Source of the DNA: Echinicola vietnamensis DSM 17526
GTDB taxonomy: Bacteria; Bacteroidota; Bacteroidia; Cytophagales; Cyclobacteriaceae
Length of the DNA: 64,000 bases
Assembly (NCBI RefSeq): GCF_000325705.1
Contig: NC_019904.1
Coordinates: 4,943,501-5,007,500 of the forward strand
Direction: 5' to 3'
Below are positions 18,110 to 26,395 of the stretch, one piece after another. Position 1 is the first letter of the stretch. Each line of letters begins with the position of its first letter. Made by a program: the position numbers and the translations under genes. The notes under the pieces are model-generated. The model was not told the origin of the DNA, did not search any database, and worked only from the letters and a program-made list of their open reading frames with translations.

Positions 18110-18475
18110 TTATGAGTCGATATTTGCATTGCCTATTCGTTTCTTTAGCTCGGCTATTTCCTTCATTTTTTGAGTAAGGCTATCCAGTTCCAGGATAGGA
18201 AACTGCTGGCGGATAAATTCGATTCGTTCTTCATTCCCGCAATTACCCGGGCAGGCTTCAACGGTTTCTGAAATCTTAATGGCAAGAGCTTTCCGGTAAG
18301 CTTCATCCAATAATAAATAATGGGCTTTGTCCAACCCTTTTTGTGCTGCTTTGAACTGTAGCAAAATTTTTTCCGGATCTTTTCCTTCATCCAACATTTT
18401 TATCAAGCCATCCACCTGGCCTTTGATGCTTTGTAAGCGTGTCTTTATATCTTTTGTTAGGTCTTTGGGTATCAT
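18110..18475 (-). CDS. CsoR/FrmR-family (DUF156) repressor lacking the usual metal ligands
   Basis: This protein of 121 residues has the all-helical CsoR fold with the hallmark RLQSIKGQVDGLIKML at about residues 13-28. CsoR copper sensors use a Cys-His-Cys triad. Aligned by eye with B. subtilis CsoR, the three positions here are Pro (in GKDPEK), Arg (in AYRKAL) and Ala. A different cysteine cluster, EACPGNCGNEE, follows at about residue 73-83. The C-terminal tail is about 25 residues longer than usual. It may sense metal through the new cysteines. Its own promoter carries the CCACCCC element, so autoregulation is likely. Confidence 0.75.
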   Translation of the reverse strand: MIPKDLTKDIKTRLQSIKGQVDGLIKMLDEGKDPEKILLQFKAAQKGLDKAHYLLLDEAYRKALAIKISETVEACPGNCGNEERIEFIRQQFPILELDSLTQKMKEIAELKKRIGNANIDS

Positions 18476-18492
18476 AATTTTTCACATTTTAT

Positions 18493-18520
18493 TAAAGCTA
18501 CGTTTCTGCACGGGGTGGTG
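18493..18520 (-). promoter_or_regulatory. CCACCCC-type promoter/operator C
   Basis: On the minus strand CACCACCCC is followed by TAGCTTTA (18493-18500), close to the consensus minus-7 box, with the same 18-nt spacing as copies A and B. It precedes the CsoR-like gene by only 17 nt, so the transcript leader would be very short. Confidence 0.6.
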
Positions 18521-18551
18521 AACAACGAATTGTTTATGTTTTTGAATTCAA

Positions 18552-19895
18552 TTAAACCATAGACCCGATATCCGAACCCATAGAGGGATAGGAATAGACC
18601 ATGTTCCTTATGTCAGCTACTTTGAGTTTTCCTCGAATAGCCATCGCAAAAAGATTGATCATTTCTTCCGCATGCGGGCCGATGATATGAGCGCCTAAAA
18701 TGTGGCCATCTTTATGCGAAATCACTTTGTAGGCATAAGTGGATTCATTAATCCGTTTGGCATTATACCAGTTGGAGGCAGAAGCACTTTTTACCTGGTA
18801 TTCTACATCTAACTCCTTTGCCTGCTTTTCTGTCATACCTACTGCTGCTAAAGTGGGTAGGGTGAATACTGCACTAGGCATTTCTGTATAGTCAGGCACT
18901 TTAGAATTTCCTCTGATAATGTTAGCCGCCACAGCATGTCCTTCCATTACGGCTACAGGCGTGAGGTTTAGCCCATTACTATTAGCTGCATCACCTGCTG
19001 CATATACTGTAGGGTTACTCTCACTTTGCAGATATTCATTTACCTCAATGCCTTTTTTGTTGTAAGCAATACTGGCTTTTTCCAGATTCATTCCATCCAA
19101 CTCTGGTACTCGGCCTGCCGCATTTACTAAAAGGTCAGTGTGATGTGTTTGCTCACCATTTGAAGATTTTGTGAAGACTATAAACTGATCACCATCTTTT
19201 TCAATACCAATTACCTCAGTTTCAACATGTAAGAGAATACCTAAATCTTTGGTGGCCTTAACAAGATGTTTTACGATATGCTCATCAAAATTTTCCAGTG
19301 GACGCTCACCACGATGGAAGATAGTAATCTTACTGCCCGCTCGAGCAGCAAGGTGGGCAAACTCCATCGCAATATAACCACCTCCAACAAAAGTGATATG
19401 TTCAGGAAGCTTTTCCAAGTTTAGAAAATCGGTACTGTCGATGGGCAAATCTCCACCGGTAATATCAAGAGTCACTGGTCTGGCACCTGTGGCAATCACG
19501 ATTTTACCACCTTCCAGTAGATCATTCCCAATACGGACAGTGTTTTCAGATTCGAAGCTGGCTACTCCGTGGTACTTCTTCACACCTGCTTTTTCATATC
19601 CTTTCTCAACGCCTTTGGGCATTTTAGAAACAAAATCGTTTTTGTAAGCCATTAAGTCTTCCCAATTAATCGAAATATCCCCTGAGATGCCTATTCCGCT
19701 CATTTTATCAACTCTACCAATGATTTCGGCCGCTCCCACCAGAATTTTCTTAGGATCACAACCACGAAGGGCACAAGTTCCACCATAAGGTCGTGAGTCG
19801 GTGATAGCTGTTTTTAATCCTTTCTTAGCACATTTATTGGCGATGGTCATTCCGGCCATACCGGATCCGATGACGATGACATCATATTTTTTCAT
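18552..19895 (-). CDS. FAD-dependent pyridine nucleotide-disulfide oxidoreductase, MerA-like but without C-terminal Cys pair
   Basis: This cytosolic flavoprotein of 447 residues starts MKKYDVIVIGSGMAGM (ATG overlaps the stop of the GDCCVxC gene as ATGA; the alternative start 9 nt upstream is less likely). It has the FAD fold GSGMAG, the redox-active disulfide GGTCALRGC (Cys41, Cys46), an NAD(P)H fold VGGGYIAMEFA and the second FAD motif YAAGDAA. It ends at YSYPSMGSDIGSMV and lacks the vicinal cysteines that MerA uses to receive Hg(II). Family: class I disulfide reductases. It is last in the mer-like operon and probably reduces a thiol or metal-thiolate. Confidence 0.85.
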   Translation of the reverse strand: MKKYDVIVIGSGMAGMTIANKCAKKGLKTAITDSRPYGGTCALRGCDPKKILVGAAEIIGRVDKMSGIGISGDISINWEDLMAYKNDFVSKMPKGVEKGYEKAGVKKYHGVASFESENTVRIGNDLLEGGKIVIATGARPVTLDITGGDLPIDSTDFLNLEKLPEHITFVGGGYIAMEFAHLAARAGSKITIFHRGERPLENFDEHIVKHLVKATKDLGILLHVETEVIGIEKDGDQFIVFTKSSNGEQTHHTDLLVNAAGRVPELDGMNLEKASIAYNKKGIEVNEYLQSESNPTVYAAGDAANSNGLNLTPVAVMEGHAVAANIIRGNSKVPDYTEMPSAVFTLPTLAAVGMTEKQAKELDVEYQVKSASASNWYNAKRINESTYAYKVISHKDGHILGAHIIGPHAEEMINLFAMAIRGKLKVADIRNMVYSYPSMGSDIGSMV

Positions 19896-20113
19896 GAGCA
19901 GCAACTATTTTTTCCACCTTCCTGAATCGGAGGACAGGCGACTGTCCCATAAGAGCAATACACACAGCAATCACCATCTTTGGGCTTGATTACTTCTTGG
20001 CAATTTTCACACTCGTAGAAGTACTGGCATGCATCCTTAGGCATGGTCTCTTCTTTTTGATGCCCACAGTTTGGACATGTAATAGTTGATTGTAAAATGA
20101 TTTCTTTCTCCAT
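19892..20113 (-). CDS. GDCCVxC-type small metal-associated protein
   Basis: This 73-residue protein begins MEKEIILQSTITCPNCG at 20113. Cysteine motifs are CPNCG, CENC, GDCCVYCSYG, CPP and a terminal SCCS. The GDCCVxC signature defines a small family whose members can be selenoproteins in other species and are found with mercury genes. An N-terminal zinc-ribbon-like half (CPNC with CENC) precedes the signature. It overlaps the reductase gene (ATGA) and follows the methyltransferase after 7 nt. It may hand Hg(II) or another thiophilic metal to the reductase. Confidence 0.8.
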   Translation of the reverse strand: MEKEIILQSTITCPNCGHQKEETMPKDACQYFYECENCQEVIKPKDGDCCVYCSYGTVACPPIQEGGKNSCCS

Positions 20114-20120
20114 TTCAATA

Positions 20121-20756
20121 TTAAATAAGGTCAATTTGTAACTTTCTGAAACTACAAAAAGTGAACTGTTGAATTGTCTCAAAGGGAGTTTTATGATTAA
20201 CCGATTTGCATTTTAACTTCTCAAAAAACCTCTGAAGAAGAGCTGTCATAGTTGATTCTGAGTATTGTTTGATTTTAATCCCACTGCACTTCTGTGGGCC
20301 TTCTTCTGAAAAGGTGCCCAGCATGAGTATTCCTTCTGGCTTTATACTTCTTTGGGCATTTTCTAAATAGGTTTCAATTTCTTGTTCTTCAGTTAGAAAA
20401 TGGAAGGCCGCACGATCATGCCAGAAGTCATATTGTTCTGTTGCTACAAAAGTTTCCGCATCTGCCACTATCCATTTCACTTTATTGGCACGATTACCAA
20501 GTCTTTGCCTTGCTCGCTTAAGTGCTGATTCAGAAATATCGAGAACAGTAATGTTCAGATACCCCAAGTCAATCAGATGATCTACCAGTAAACTGTCCCC
20601 TCCACCAACATCTATGATTTTAGCATGTTTAGGTATATTAAACTGCTTTAAGAAACTCAAAGAGGTTTTAGGGGTTGGTTGATACCAGCTTACTTCTTCC
20701 AATCGTTTTGATTGATAAATGTTCTCCCAATGTTTTTGCCTGTCAAAACTTCCCAT
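20121..20756 (-). CDS. Class I SAM-dependent methyltransferase in the mer-like operon
   Basis: This protein of 211 residues has the SAM-binding motif I IIDVGGGDSLLVDHL (about residues 47-61), then VLDISESALKRARQRL and the acidic loop IVADAET. The start WENIYQSKRLEEVSWYQ is typical of the ubiE/tellurite-resistance-like branch. The start codon overlaps the MerTP stop (TAATG). It is encoded between MerTP and the GDCCVxC protein, so it acts with metal detoxification, perhaps by methylating a metalloid or a thiol. Substrate not known. Confidence 0.8.
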   Translation of the reverse strand: MGSFDRQKHWENIYQSKRLEEVSWYQPTPKTSLSFLKQFNIPKHAKIIDVGGGDSLLVDHLIDLGYLNITVLDISESALKRARQRLGNRANKVKWIVADAETFVATEQYDFWHDRAAFHFLTEEQEIETYLENAQRSIKPEGILMLGTFSEEGPQKCSGIKIKQYSESTMTALLQRFFEKLKCKSVNHKTPFETIQQFTFCSFRKLQIDLI

Positions 20757-21658
20757 TATTCCTGAATTTTGTTTTCTACTACTTTGTAACCGGTTTTATT
20801 GATCGCCTCTACAATTTTGTCTTTTCGCACTTGGCTTGGATCATACTTTACTATGGTACTACCCTTTTCGTATGATGCTTTCACCACTTCAACTCCATCA
20901 AGTTCGCCTACTGCATGGGTTATGTGGGATTCACAACCCGAACAGGTCATTCCTTTTACAGATAGTTTTATGGTATTAAAAGTAGTAGATTGAAACAGTG
21001 CGTTTTCAGCATTCCAGTCACTTACTTTGGATTCAGTGACCGTATATCCCGTGCTGTTAATTGCCTCAATAATTTTGTTTACATCAACTAATGATGCATT
21101 GTATTTTACTTGTGCATTAGCGTTTTTATGCGACGCAGTCGTTTCTAAAACTCCATTCAGACCTGATACTGCATGTTTAACGTGCTCTTCACAGCCTGTG
21201 CAGGTCATGCCCTTGATCTTAAAGTCAGCTAATTTGATTTGGGTCTGATCCTGATCAGCTACAACTCCTGAACTGGTGCTGTTGGGATAGAATATATGTG
21301 AATAGGAAGGGAATGCGAGCGTAAGAGTAGCAAACACTGTAACTATTCCCAAAAACTTTTTTGACTGCCAGAACGATGGTTTTTGGTCATCCTCACAGGC
21401 ACAAGTAATTTCTTCAGCTGTTCTGGGTCTGAGTTTTTGATACCAGGCGAAAGCTAACACCCCAATTGTCAGCATAATTAAGTACGGCCTGAAAGGCTCC
21501 ATCCAGGATAAGGTGGAGGCAATGCCACTAATTCCGGCAAGAAACGAAATTACTGGCGTGATGCAACATAGCGAAGCTACAATAGCAGCCAGCAATCCGG
21601 CACTTGCGCTCTTGGTAGAAAAATCTGCCTGTTTGGAATGTTGGTTACTGGTATTCAT
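20756..21658 (-). CDS. merTP: MerTP: mercuric transport membrane protein with two C-terminal HMA domains
   Basis: This protein of 300 residues has MerT-type helices in its first ~125 residues (SLCCITPVISFLAGISGI with the CC pair; a second pair in TCACEDD). Two MerP-like HMA domains follow, with metal loops GMTCTGCEEHVKHAV and GMTCSGCESHITHAV. In MerTP fusions the HMA domains capture Hg(II) and pass it through the membrane part to the cytoplasm. Here the fusion has two HMA copies instead of one. The start overlaps the ArsR stop (21655-21658). Confidence 0.88.
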   Translation of the reverse strand: MNTSNQHSKQADFSTKSASAGLLAAIVASLCCITPVISFLAGISGIASTLSWMEPFRPYLIMLTIGVLAFAWYQKLRPRTAEEITCACEDDQKPSFWQSKKFLGIVTVFATLTLAFPSYSHIFYPNSTSSGVVADQDQTQIKLADFKIKGMTCTGCEEHVKHAVSGLNGVLETTASHKNANAQVKYNASLVDVNKIIEAINSTGYTVTESKVSDWNAENALFQSTTFNTIKLSVKGMTCSGCESHITHAVGELDGVEVVKASYEKGSTIVKYDPSQVRKDKIVEAINKTGYKVVENKIQE

Positions 21659-22029
21659 GACACTGTAGATTTTTGATCTGTCGATACGAGGCTGTCTAAA
21701 ATTGGAGCAATTACTTTCAGGTTTTCCATTTTAAGTGAATAGAATATGGTTTGTCCTACTTTTTCACTCACCACTAGTCCGCCCTCACGCAGCTTTTTCA
21801 AATGCTGAGAAATTGCAGGTACAGTCATATCTAAAATGTCACTCATGTCACAGGGACATAGCTTGGATTCCTTGTGGAGTAGAAAAAGGATTTTAAGCCG
21901 GATTTCATTGCCCGACAGGCTCAATGCCTTAGCTACCATAGTTATTGATGGCGCTACTCTGGTAATTTCTACTTTGCAATGTTTGATCTGCTCAACGTCT
22001 GCGAAAACCCGGATACATGATTTATTCAT
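21655..22029 (-). CDS. ArsR/SmtB-family metal-sensing repressor
   Basis: This winged-helix repressor of 124 residues has the metal motif ESKLCPCDMSDIL (CxC in helix 3, as in ArsR and CadC) and a recognition helix VPAISQHLKKLREGGLV. An extra N-terminal Cys-bearing extension (MNKSCIRVF, IKHCKVE) could complete the metal site. It is first in the mer-like operon. A perfect 9-bp inverted repeat (22038-22061) just upstream of its start is the probable operator, so it likely represses its own operon until thiophilic metal binds. Confidence 0.88.
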   Translation of the reverse strand: MNKSCIRVFADVEQIKHCKVEITRVAPSITMVAKALSLSGNEIRLKILFLLHKESKLCPCDMSDILDMTVPAISQHLKKLREGGLVVSEKVGQTIFYSLKMENLKVIAPILDSLVSTDQKSTVS

Positions 22030-22037
22030 AACTGTTC

Positions 22038-22061
22038 TTATTTAAGCAACTACTTAAATAA
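22038..22061. promoter_or_regulatory. Palindromic operator of the ArsR operon
   Basis: TTATTTAAG and CTTAAATAA are perfect 9-bp inverted arms with a 6-nt spacer, 8 nt upstream of the ArsR start codon. ArsR/SmtB repressors bind AT-rich imperfect palindromes of this size over the promoter or RBS. Nothing else is recognised in the 309-nt gap up to 22338 except AGATGGAA repeats near 22095-22130. Confidence 0.7.
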
Positions 22062-22338
22062 CGAAGATGGATATTAAAAGTTTAAACACATAGATGATTT
22101 CCATCTGTTTCGTTAGAAAGTTCCATCTACATACTATACATAGCCCAAAGAAATCACAAACAACTACTTTATACTACAATTTTTTTTTAAGCAATACTAA
22201 TTACATATCAATAACCAGTACTGTCCCATTAAAATCTAAAATAGTTCTTTGAAACGTCTGAAATAGAGTTAGTTGCAGAGGTTTCTAAAGCGAACGGACT
22301 TGAAACTATAGCTTTGTATCAGTTTAACCTGATGGTAT

Positions 22339-22615
22339 ATGTTTCAAGATAAATACGTTTTCGCCCAATTGATCTCATTTCTTAATCGGAGTAAGTTCAT
22401 TCGTATCGTCGCCAGGTATAATGGCGACAAATATGTGAAGCATTTCAACTGTTGGAATCAACTACTGTGCATGATGTTCGGCCAGCTCTCCAATCGTGAA
22501 AGTCTAAGAGATTTGATCGCCGCTCTTGATGCACATCATTCCAAATGCTATCATTTAGGGGTGGGGAAGAACGTCTCCAAATCGTCTTTGGCAAGAGCCA
22601 ATCAGGACAGGGACT
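22339..22615 (+). pseudogene. 5' fragment of an IS4-family transposase (DUF4372 N-terminal domain)
   Basis: About 92 codons (MFQDKYVFAQLISFLNRSKF to SLARANQDRDY) match the DUF4372 N-terminal domain of IS4-family transposases. The DDE catalytic part is missing. At 22616 the sequence changes abruptly to the ~262-bp repeat shared with 27641, so the element was cut by recombination or deletion. No matching end was found. Confidence 0.75.
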
Positions 22616-22781
22616 ATCCTTTTATACTTACTTGAAAAAGGAAAAATCTCAAGGAAAGAGGCTGCTCTCTTATTGGTAGTTAAAAAACACAAAAACCTAC
22701 GAAATTCTCACTGAAATGGTGAGGCAAAACCTTATCAAAAAACAGGGAAAAGGAAGAGCCACTTATTATGCTCTTAGATGA
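22616..22781 (+). pseudogene. 3' fragment of an AlbA_2/ATPase regulator gene (copy of the one at 26396)
   Basis: This encodes the C-terminal winged-helix end (LLYLLEKGKISRKEAA) of a protein nearly identical to the regulator at 26396. A one-base insertion (TTGGTAGTTAAA against TTGGACTTAAA) shifts the frame. The rest of the gene is absent; the fragment abuts the IS4 remnant. Confidence 0.8.
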
Positions 22782-22877
22782 CTACCCTAACTTTGATCAT
22801 CCTTTCTGATTTCATATATCCGCCAAAAGCCTTAAATCCTCCACTAAGTGGTTCGAGTTTTCTCTTACCAGCTCCAC
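22616..22877 (+). repeat. Direct repeat, copy 1 (~262 bp)
   Basis: The second copy is 27641-27904. Both carry the 3' end of an AlbA_2/ATPase gene on the plus strand and the 3' end of a serine recombinase gene on the minus strand. Similarity stops abruptly just after AGCTCCAC. The two copies bound the primase-helicase cassette. Confidence 0.8.
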
Positions 22878-22930
22878 AACACAGAAACGAGGTGAATTTC
22901 CGCCTCGTTTTTTATTTATATTACATAAAC
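22812..22930 (-). pseudogene. 3' fragment of a serine recombinase gene
   Basis: The minus-strand frame encodes VELVRENSNHLVEDLRLLAD followed by Ile and a stop. It matches the C-terminus of recombinase 1 (VELIRENSNHLGDD). Upstream codons as far as about 22930 show a weaker KK-rich similarity, then the gene is lost. It marks a former third recombinase locus at this site. Confidence 0.65.
22885..22913 (+). terminator. Intrinsic terminator beside the 3' recombinase remnant
   Basis: An 8-bp stem (AAACGAGG with CCTCGTTT) encloses a 10-nt loop and is followed by a T run. It lies 7 nt after AGCTCCAC. A terminator at the same place follows this motif in both intact recombinase genes. From 22931 to 23189 the DNA is AT-rich and I see nothing in it. 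Confidence 0.7.
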
Positions 22931-23189
22931 CAAGCAACAAAAATCGTTTTCATCTATATAATAAGCTTTTAATTCGAAAAATGAATTTCCAAAAACCAAT
23001 TCCATCAAAAATCAAAATACTGACAACAACCTTCAAAAATCATATGATTTAACAAATGGTTCGATAAATCTCATTGGCTTAGCTAATAGGAATCGAACCA
23101 AATTTCAAATAAATTTCACTGAAAATTCCAATATTTTTTTTTTGAATTTATCCACCAAACTCTTTTTTAAAGCTAAATATCAAACACAT

Positions 23190-26100
23190 CTAAATCAACC
23201 GTTCTTCCAATTGCACCTTCCAAAGGATATATCCCTTTCTTGGATCCGAATAATCATGATTTAACCTACTGAAACTTTCCGGGGAGCTTAGAATAAAGGC
23301 TTGCCTTCCCTTATCCTTTATAAACTGAAGGTCCGATTCTATTTCATCCAGTCTTTTCCAAACCATCAATTTCGAAATCTCTCCTCCATTAACCATGATT
23401 TCTGTGTGCCAGATATAGGTAGCCTCTTCTGTATCCAAGGTTTCTAAAATGATATGGTGAAATTTCTTACCTTTTAATAGAAATACGAATGAAAAAGGTT
23501 TTAATATAAACCTTATTTTTAACAATGAACCTTCGTGTTTTGATGCCAAGTACCTCAATTGTCTGAAATGCCTATACTTTTCATCTCCAATTAGGTTATT
23601 GATCAGTTGCTCTTCGGTAAAATGAGAGCCGGGAAATTGATTGGATTTTCTTAAACCTTCAAGATCAGAAGTGGCCCTATTGTCATTTTGATGATTTGGA
23701 TCATTTTTAATTTCATCGATGGCAAACTGAAACCTGACACTCTCAATGGTATCTTGATTAATTTTTCCCAAGTCTTCGGATTCAGCTCTTTGGGTCACTA
23801 ACATTCCATTTTCAAATTCAGCAAAAATCTCCACATTGGCATATTTCATTTTTAGTGACTTCGAGAAGTAGGGTTTTAATACTTCAATCTCAGGACGGAC
23901 GTATTCATTTTCAAGTTCAAATTCAATTTCTGTATTGAGTTCTTGCACGGGATAATTAAAGGCAATGCTACCATACCTGAAATCCAGTTTGTCCAATGCA
24001 ATTTTAACTGTCTTGTCGATGGTGACAGCACTCATTTCTCCAGATTCGCTTAGATCCATAAACAAGTCGGCTTCTTTCTTAAGTTTTCTATAATAGGTAT
24101 TCCTCTTCAAAAACAAACGATCAAGATAATCAACCAAATAATCCCGATAATCATATATCACAGGAGCCAGTTCGGAGCGCTGAACCCTCCCTATATATTG
24201 GATAAGTTTGCCCTTGAAAGAAAAAGGATAGACCAAAAACAGCCTTGATATGTTATTCAAATCCACACCTTCCCCCATCAACTGTCCGGTAGTAATCAAG
24301 ACCTGGAAATCTCCTCTGGATATCTGGCCCCATTTCCCCTTGCGGCTACGTTCATTATCTTCCCCACTCAAAGTGATTACTTCAAAAACCCCTTTCAAAT
24401 AGTGGTTTAACGTAGCGATATGCTCTCTTCTTTCTGTAATAATCACTACACTTCCCCCTTCATTCACCTCTTTTATAACATCTTTGATGATGAGCTGATT
24501 TCTGGCTGAATCGTTCACCAATATCTTTGAAAGTGTCTCAAAACTATCAGTTTTTGGATTGAACGGTACTTGCAAGGCGGTCTTCCTCACTTTCACCGTT
24601 GCAGGCCGGTAGTTTTTGGTTTCCTTGGGATCAATACTGGCAATTACATCACCCAGATAAATAAAAATGAGCCTCCCGTCATTTCCCTTTCTAAATGGTG
24701 TCGCCGTCAGCCCATACAGGTAGAAAGTAGAGAGCTTGGACAAGCTGTTCCGAAAACTCTCTGCTGATATGTGGTGGCATTCATCAATTATGACCGTACC
24801 GAATGCGTCATAATATTCACTTGATTCAGGTTTGTCCAAAAACTTGGCCAGACTTTGGAACATTGCGACGGTTACTTTTTTACCGATTTTAGCACGCCCT
24901 TGTCCAATTCTTCCTATCTCAGCCTTCCTCAATCCCATAAAAGACTGGATCCTTTCCAGCCATTGTGCCATAAGTTGTTTCCGATGGACGATAATAAGTG
25001 TTGGTTGTTTCTTATTGGCTATTATCTGTAACCCTATTATTGTCTTTCCTGTGCCCGGAGGGGCTACAATTATCCCAAACTGCTTCTTTTCCGCTGCACA
25101 GACTGTTTTCTCCTGATGTTCCCTTAGTCTAAAAGTGGTGTTAAAGGAGATTGTCTGTTGCAGTTTTCTTTCATCTTTAAATTCAAACGGAATGTTGTGG
25201 GCTGTACAAAACCTCGCCAACCTACCCATAATACCCCTAGGAATGACAACCTCATTTTCAGTTTCATCAATCAACCGAAAATGAGATGGTGTACCATGGG
25301 TGCTTCGTCCAACCTTCTTCTTTACGAAATAGGCTGAATTGGAAAAATTCAGTTCTTCCTTTAAAAAATCAGTTAACTCTATTGTAATTGCAGACTTATT
25401 GAGTCGAATATTGTTACTCAGTTTGATCAATAACTTCTTTGAAGTATTGAAATCTGATGGGCTTGATCCATGGGCGACCAATATTAATTGGTCATATAAG
25501 GCATCTAATCGGTCCACTGAAATCTTTTTGACGGATTTCAGGAAAGTCCACTGGTCCTGATATGGTTCCATATTATCATTCAGGAAACCACCATTTCCTT
25601 TTTCCAAAACAGCTTGGTTTAGCGGAAGCGCAATTAAATTACCAAGCCCTTTCCCGGATAGATAATCCTGATTTGGAAACAGCCGGTCAAAACTGGAAAA
25701 TTTATCAAATTCAGAAATCGATTGGGATTCCTTTAATAGATGGACAAGCAGCTTTCTACTTTTTCTTGCAGGATAAGGGCTCGCGAAAAATATCCAAATA
25801 TGCCCTCCATTTCCGGATCTTGATCTTTCAAGATATGAAGGAATGTTTTTGGATTTACACAGCCCCATTACTTTTTTGCACTCCCCTTCCCAATTTTTTC
25901 CATCAAAATCGGCAGCAATAAACCAGGAAGTATTGTCCTGTAAAAGAGGGTAAATACCGATATGGTGTTCTCCATTAAGATGCTTCAGAACTTCAATGCC
26001 TTTTAACGGGATATAGCTTTTGTCCTTGTAGGTTTTGAATGTACCACCATTACGTTTATGGCGTCGATACATATAGGGATCATAATGGTATGCGGGCATA

Positions 26101-26219
26101 TATCCGGCTTTGGCTCCCTTCTCCCAGCGAACAGCGAAAACATCTGACCTACCCTTAAAGAGCCCATTGAATATTTCCAGTTTATCCGATTCTGAATAAG
26201 TGATTACAAAATTCCCCAT
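23190..26219 (-). CDS. TOTE-type archaeo-eukaryotic primase domain fused to an SF2 helicase
   Basis: This protein of 1009 residues starts with an AEP-like domain (about 1-250): the catalytic DFD is at 104-106 (WFIAADFDGKNW) and the SGNGGHIW motif at 135-142. An SF2 helicase follows: Walker A APPGTGKT (386-392), DECH box (479-482), LTATPFR (504-510) and motif VI QYIGRVQRS near 655. The C-terminal ~300 residues are unassigned. The primase domain matches what databases call the TOTE conflict system AEP domain (from memory), linked to defence or conflict between elements. It is divergent from the AlbA_2 regulator with a 176-nt shared promoter region. Confidence 0.8.
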   Translation of the reverse strand: MGNFVITYSESDKLEIFNGLFKGRSDVFAVRWEKGAKAGYMPAYHYDPYMYRRHKRNGGTFKTYKDKSYIPLKGIEVLKHLNGEHHIGIYPLLQDNTSWFIAADFDGKNWEGECKKVMGLCKSKNIPSYLERSRSGNGGHIWIFFASPYPARKSRKLLVHLLKESQSISEFDKFSSFDRLFPNQDYLSGKGLGNLIALPLNQAVLEKGNGGFLNDNMEPYQDQWTFLKSVKKISVDRLDALYDQLILVAHGSSPSDFNTSKKLLIKLSNNIRLNKSAITIELTDFLKEELNFSNSAYFVKKKVGRSTHGTPSHFRLIDETENEVVIPRGIMGRLARFCTAHNIPFEFKDERKLQQTISFNTTFRLREHQEKTVCAAEKKQFGIIVAPPGTGKTIIGLQIIANKKQPTLIIVHRKQLMAQWLERIQSFMGLRKAEIGRIGQGRAKIGKKVTVAMFQSLAKFLDKPESSEYYDAFGTVIIDECHHISAESFRNSLSKLSTFYLYGLTATPFRKGNDGRLIFIYLGDVIASIDPKETKNYRPATVKVRKTALQVPFNPKTDSFETLSKILVNDSARNQLIIKDVIKEVNEGGSVVIITERREHIATLNHYLKGVFEVITLSGEDNERSRKGKWGQISRGDFQVLITTGQLMGEGVDLNNISRLFLVYPFSFKGKLIQYIGRVQRSELAPVIYDYRDYLVDYLDRLFLKRNTYYRKLKKEADLFMDLSESGEMSAVTIDKTVKIALDKLDFRYGSIAFNYPVQELNTEIEFELENEYVRPEIEVLKPYFSKSLKMKYANVEIFAEFENGMLVTQRAESEDLGKINQDTIESVRFQFAIDEIKNDPNHQNDNRATSDLEGLRKSNQFPGSHFTEEQLINNLIGDEKYRHFRQLRYLASKHEGSLLKIRFILKPFSFVFLLKGKKFHHIILETLDTEEATYIWHTEIMVNGGEISKLMVWKRLDEIESDLQFIKDKGRQAFILSSPESFSRLNHDYSDPRKGYILWKVQLEERLI

Positions 26220-26395
26220 AAATTTCTTTGATATCCTTTTCTGTTTGCCAATGACTTCAAAATGTCACATAATATAGATTTCAAGCGATAGGGGAAGTTA
26301 AGAAATCAAGATTACTTTATTATTCTTTAAGCTTTTGGTTAATTTGTCTATCTATATCCATCCAAAAAGTTCCGTATAACTGTCACAGTAGAAAA

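Noticed and set aside
18552..19895. Classical mercuric reductase MerA
   Set aside because: The redox disulfide CALRGC is present but the C-terminal vicinal Cys pair is missing and the N-terminal HMA domain is absent, so the name merA was not given.
22849..22877. tmRNA or tRNA gene ending in CAGCTCCAC
   Set aside because: Only the acceptor-like end is visible; the TTCGA loop is 10 nt rather than 5 nt from it, the T-stem does not pair, and no 5' half of ssrA lies upstream.
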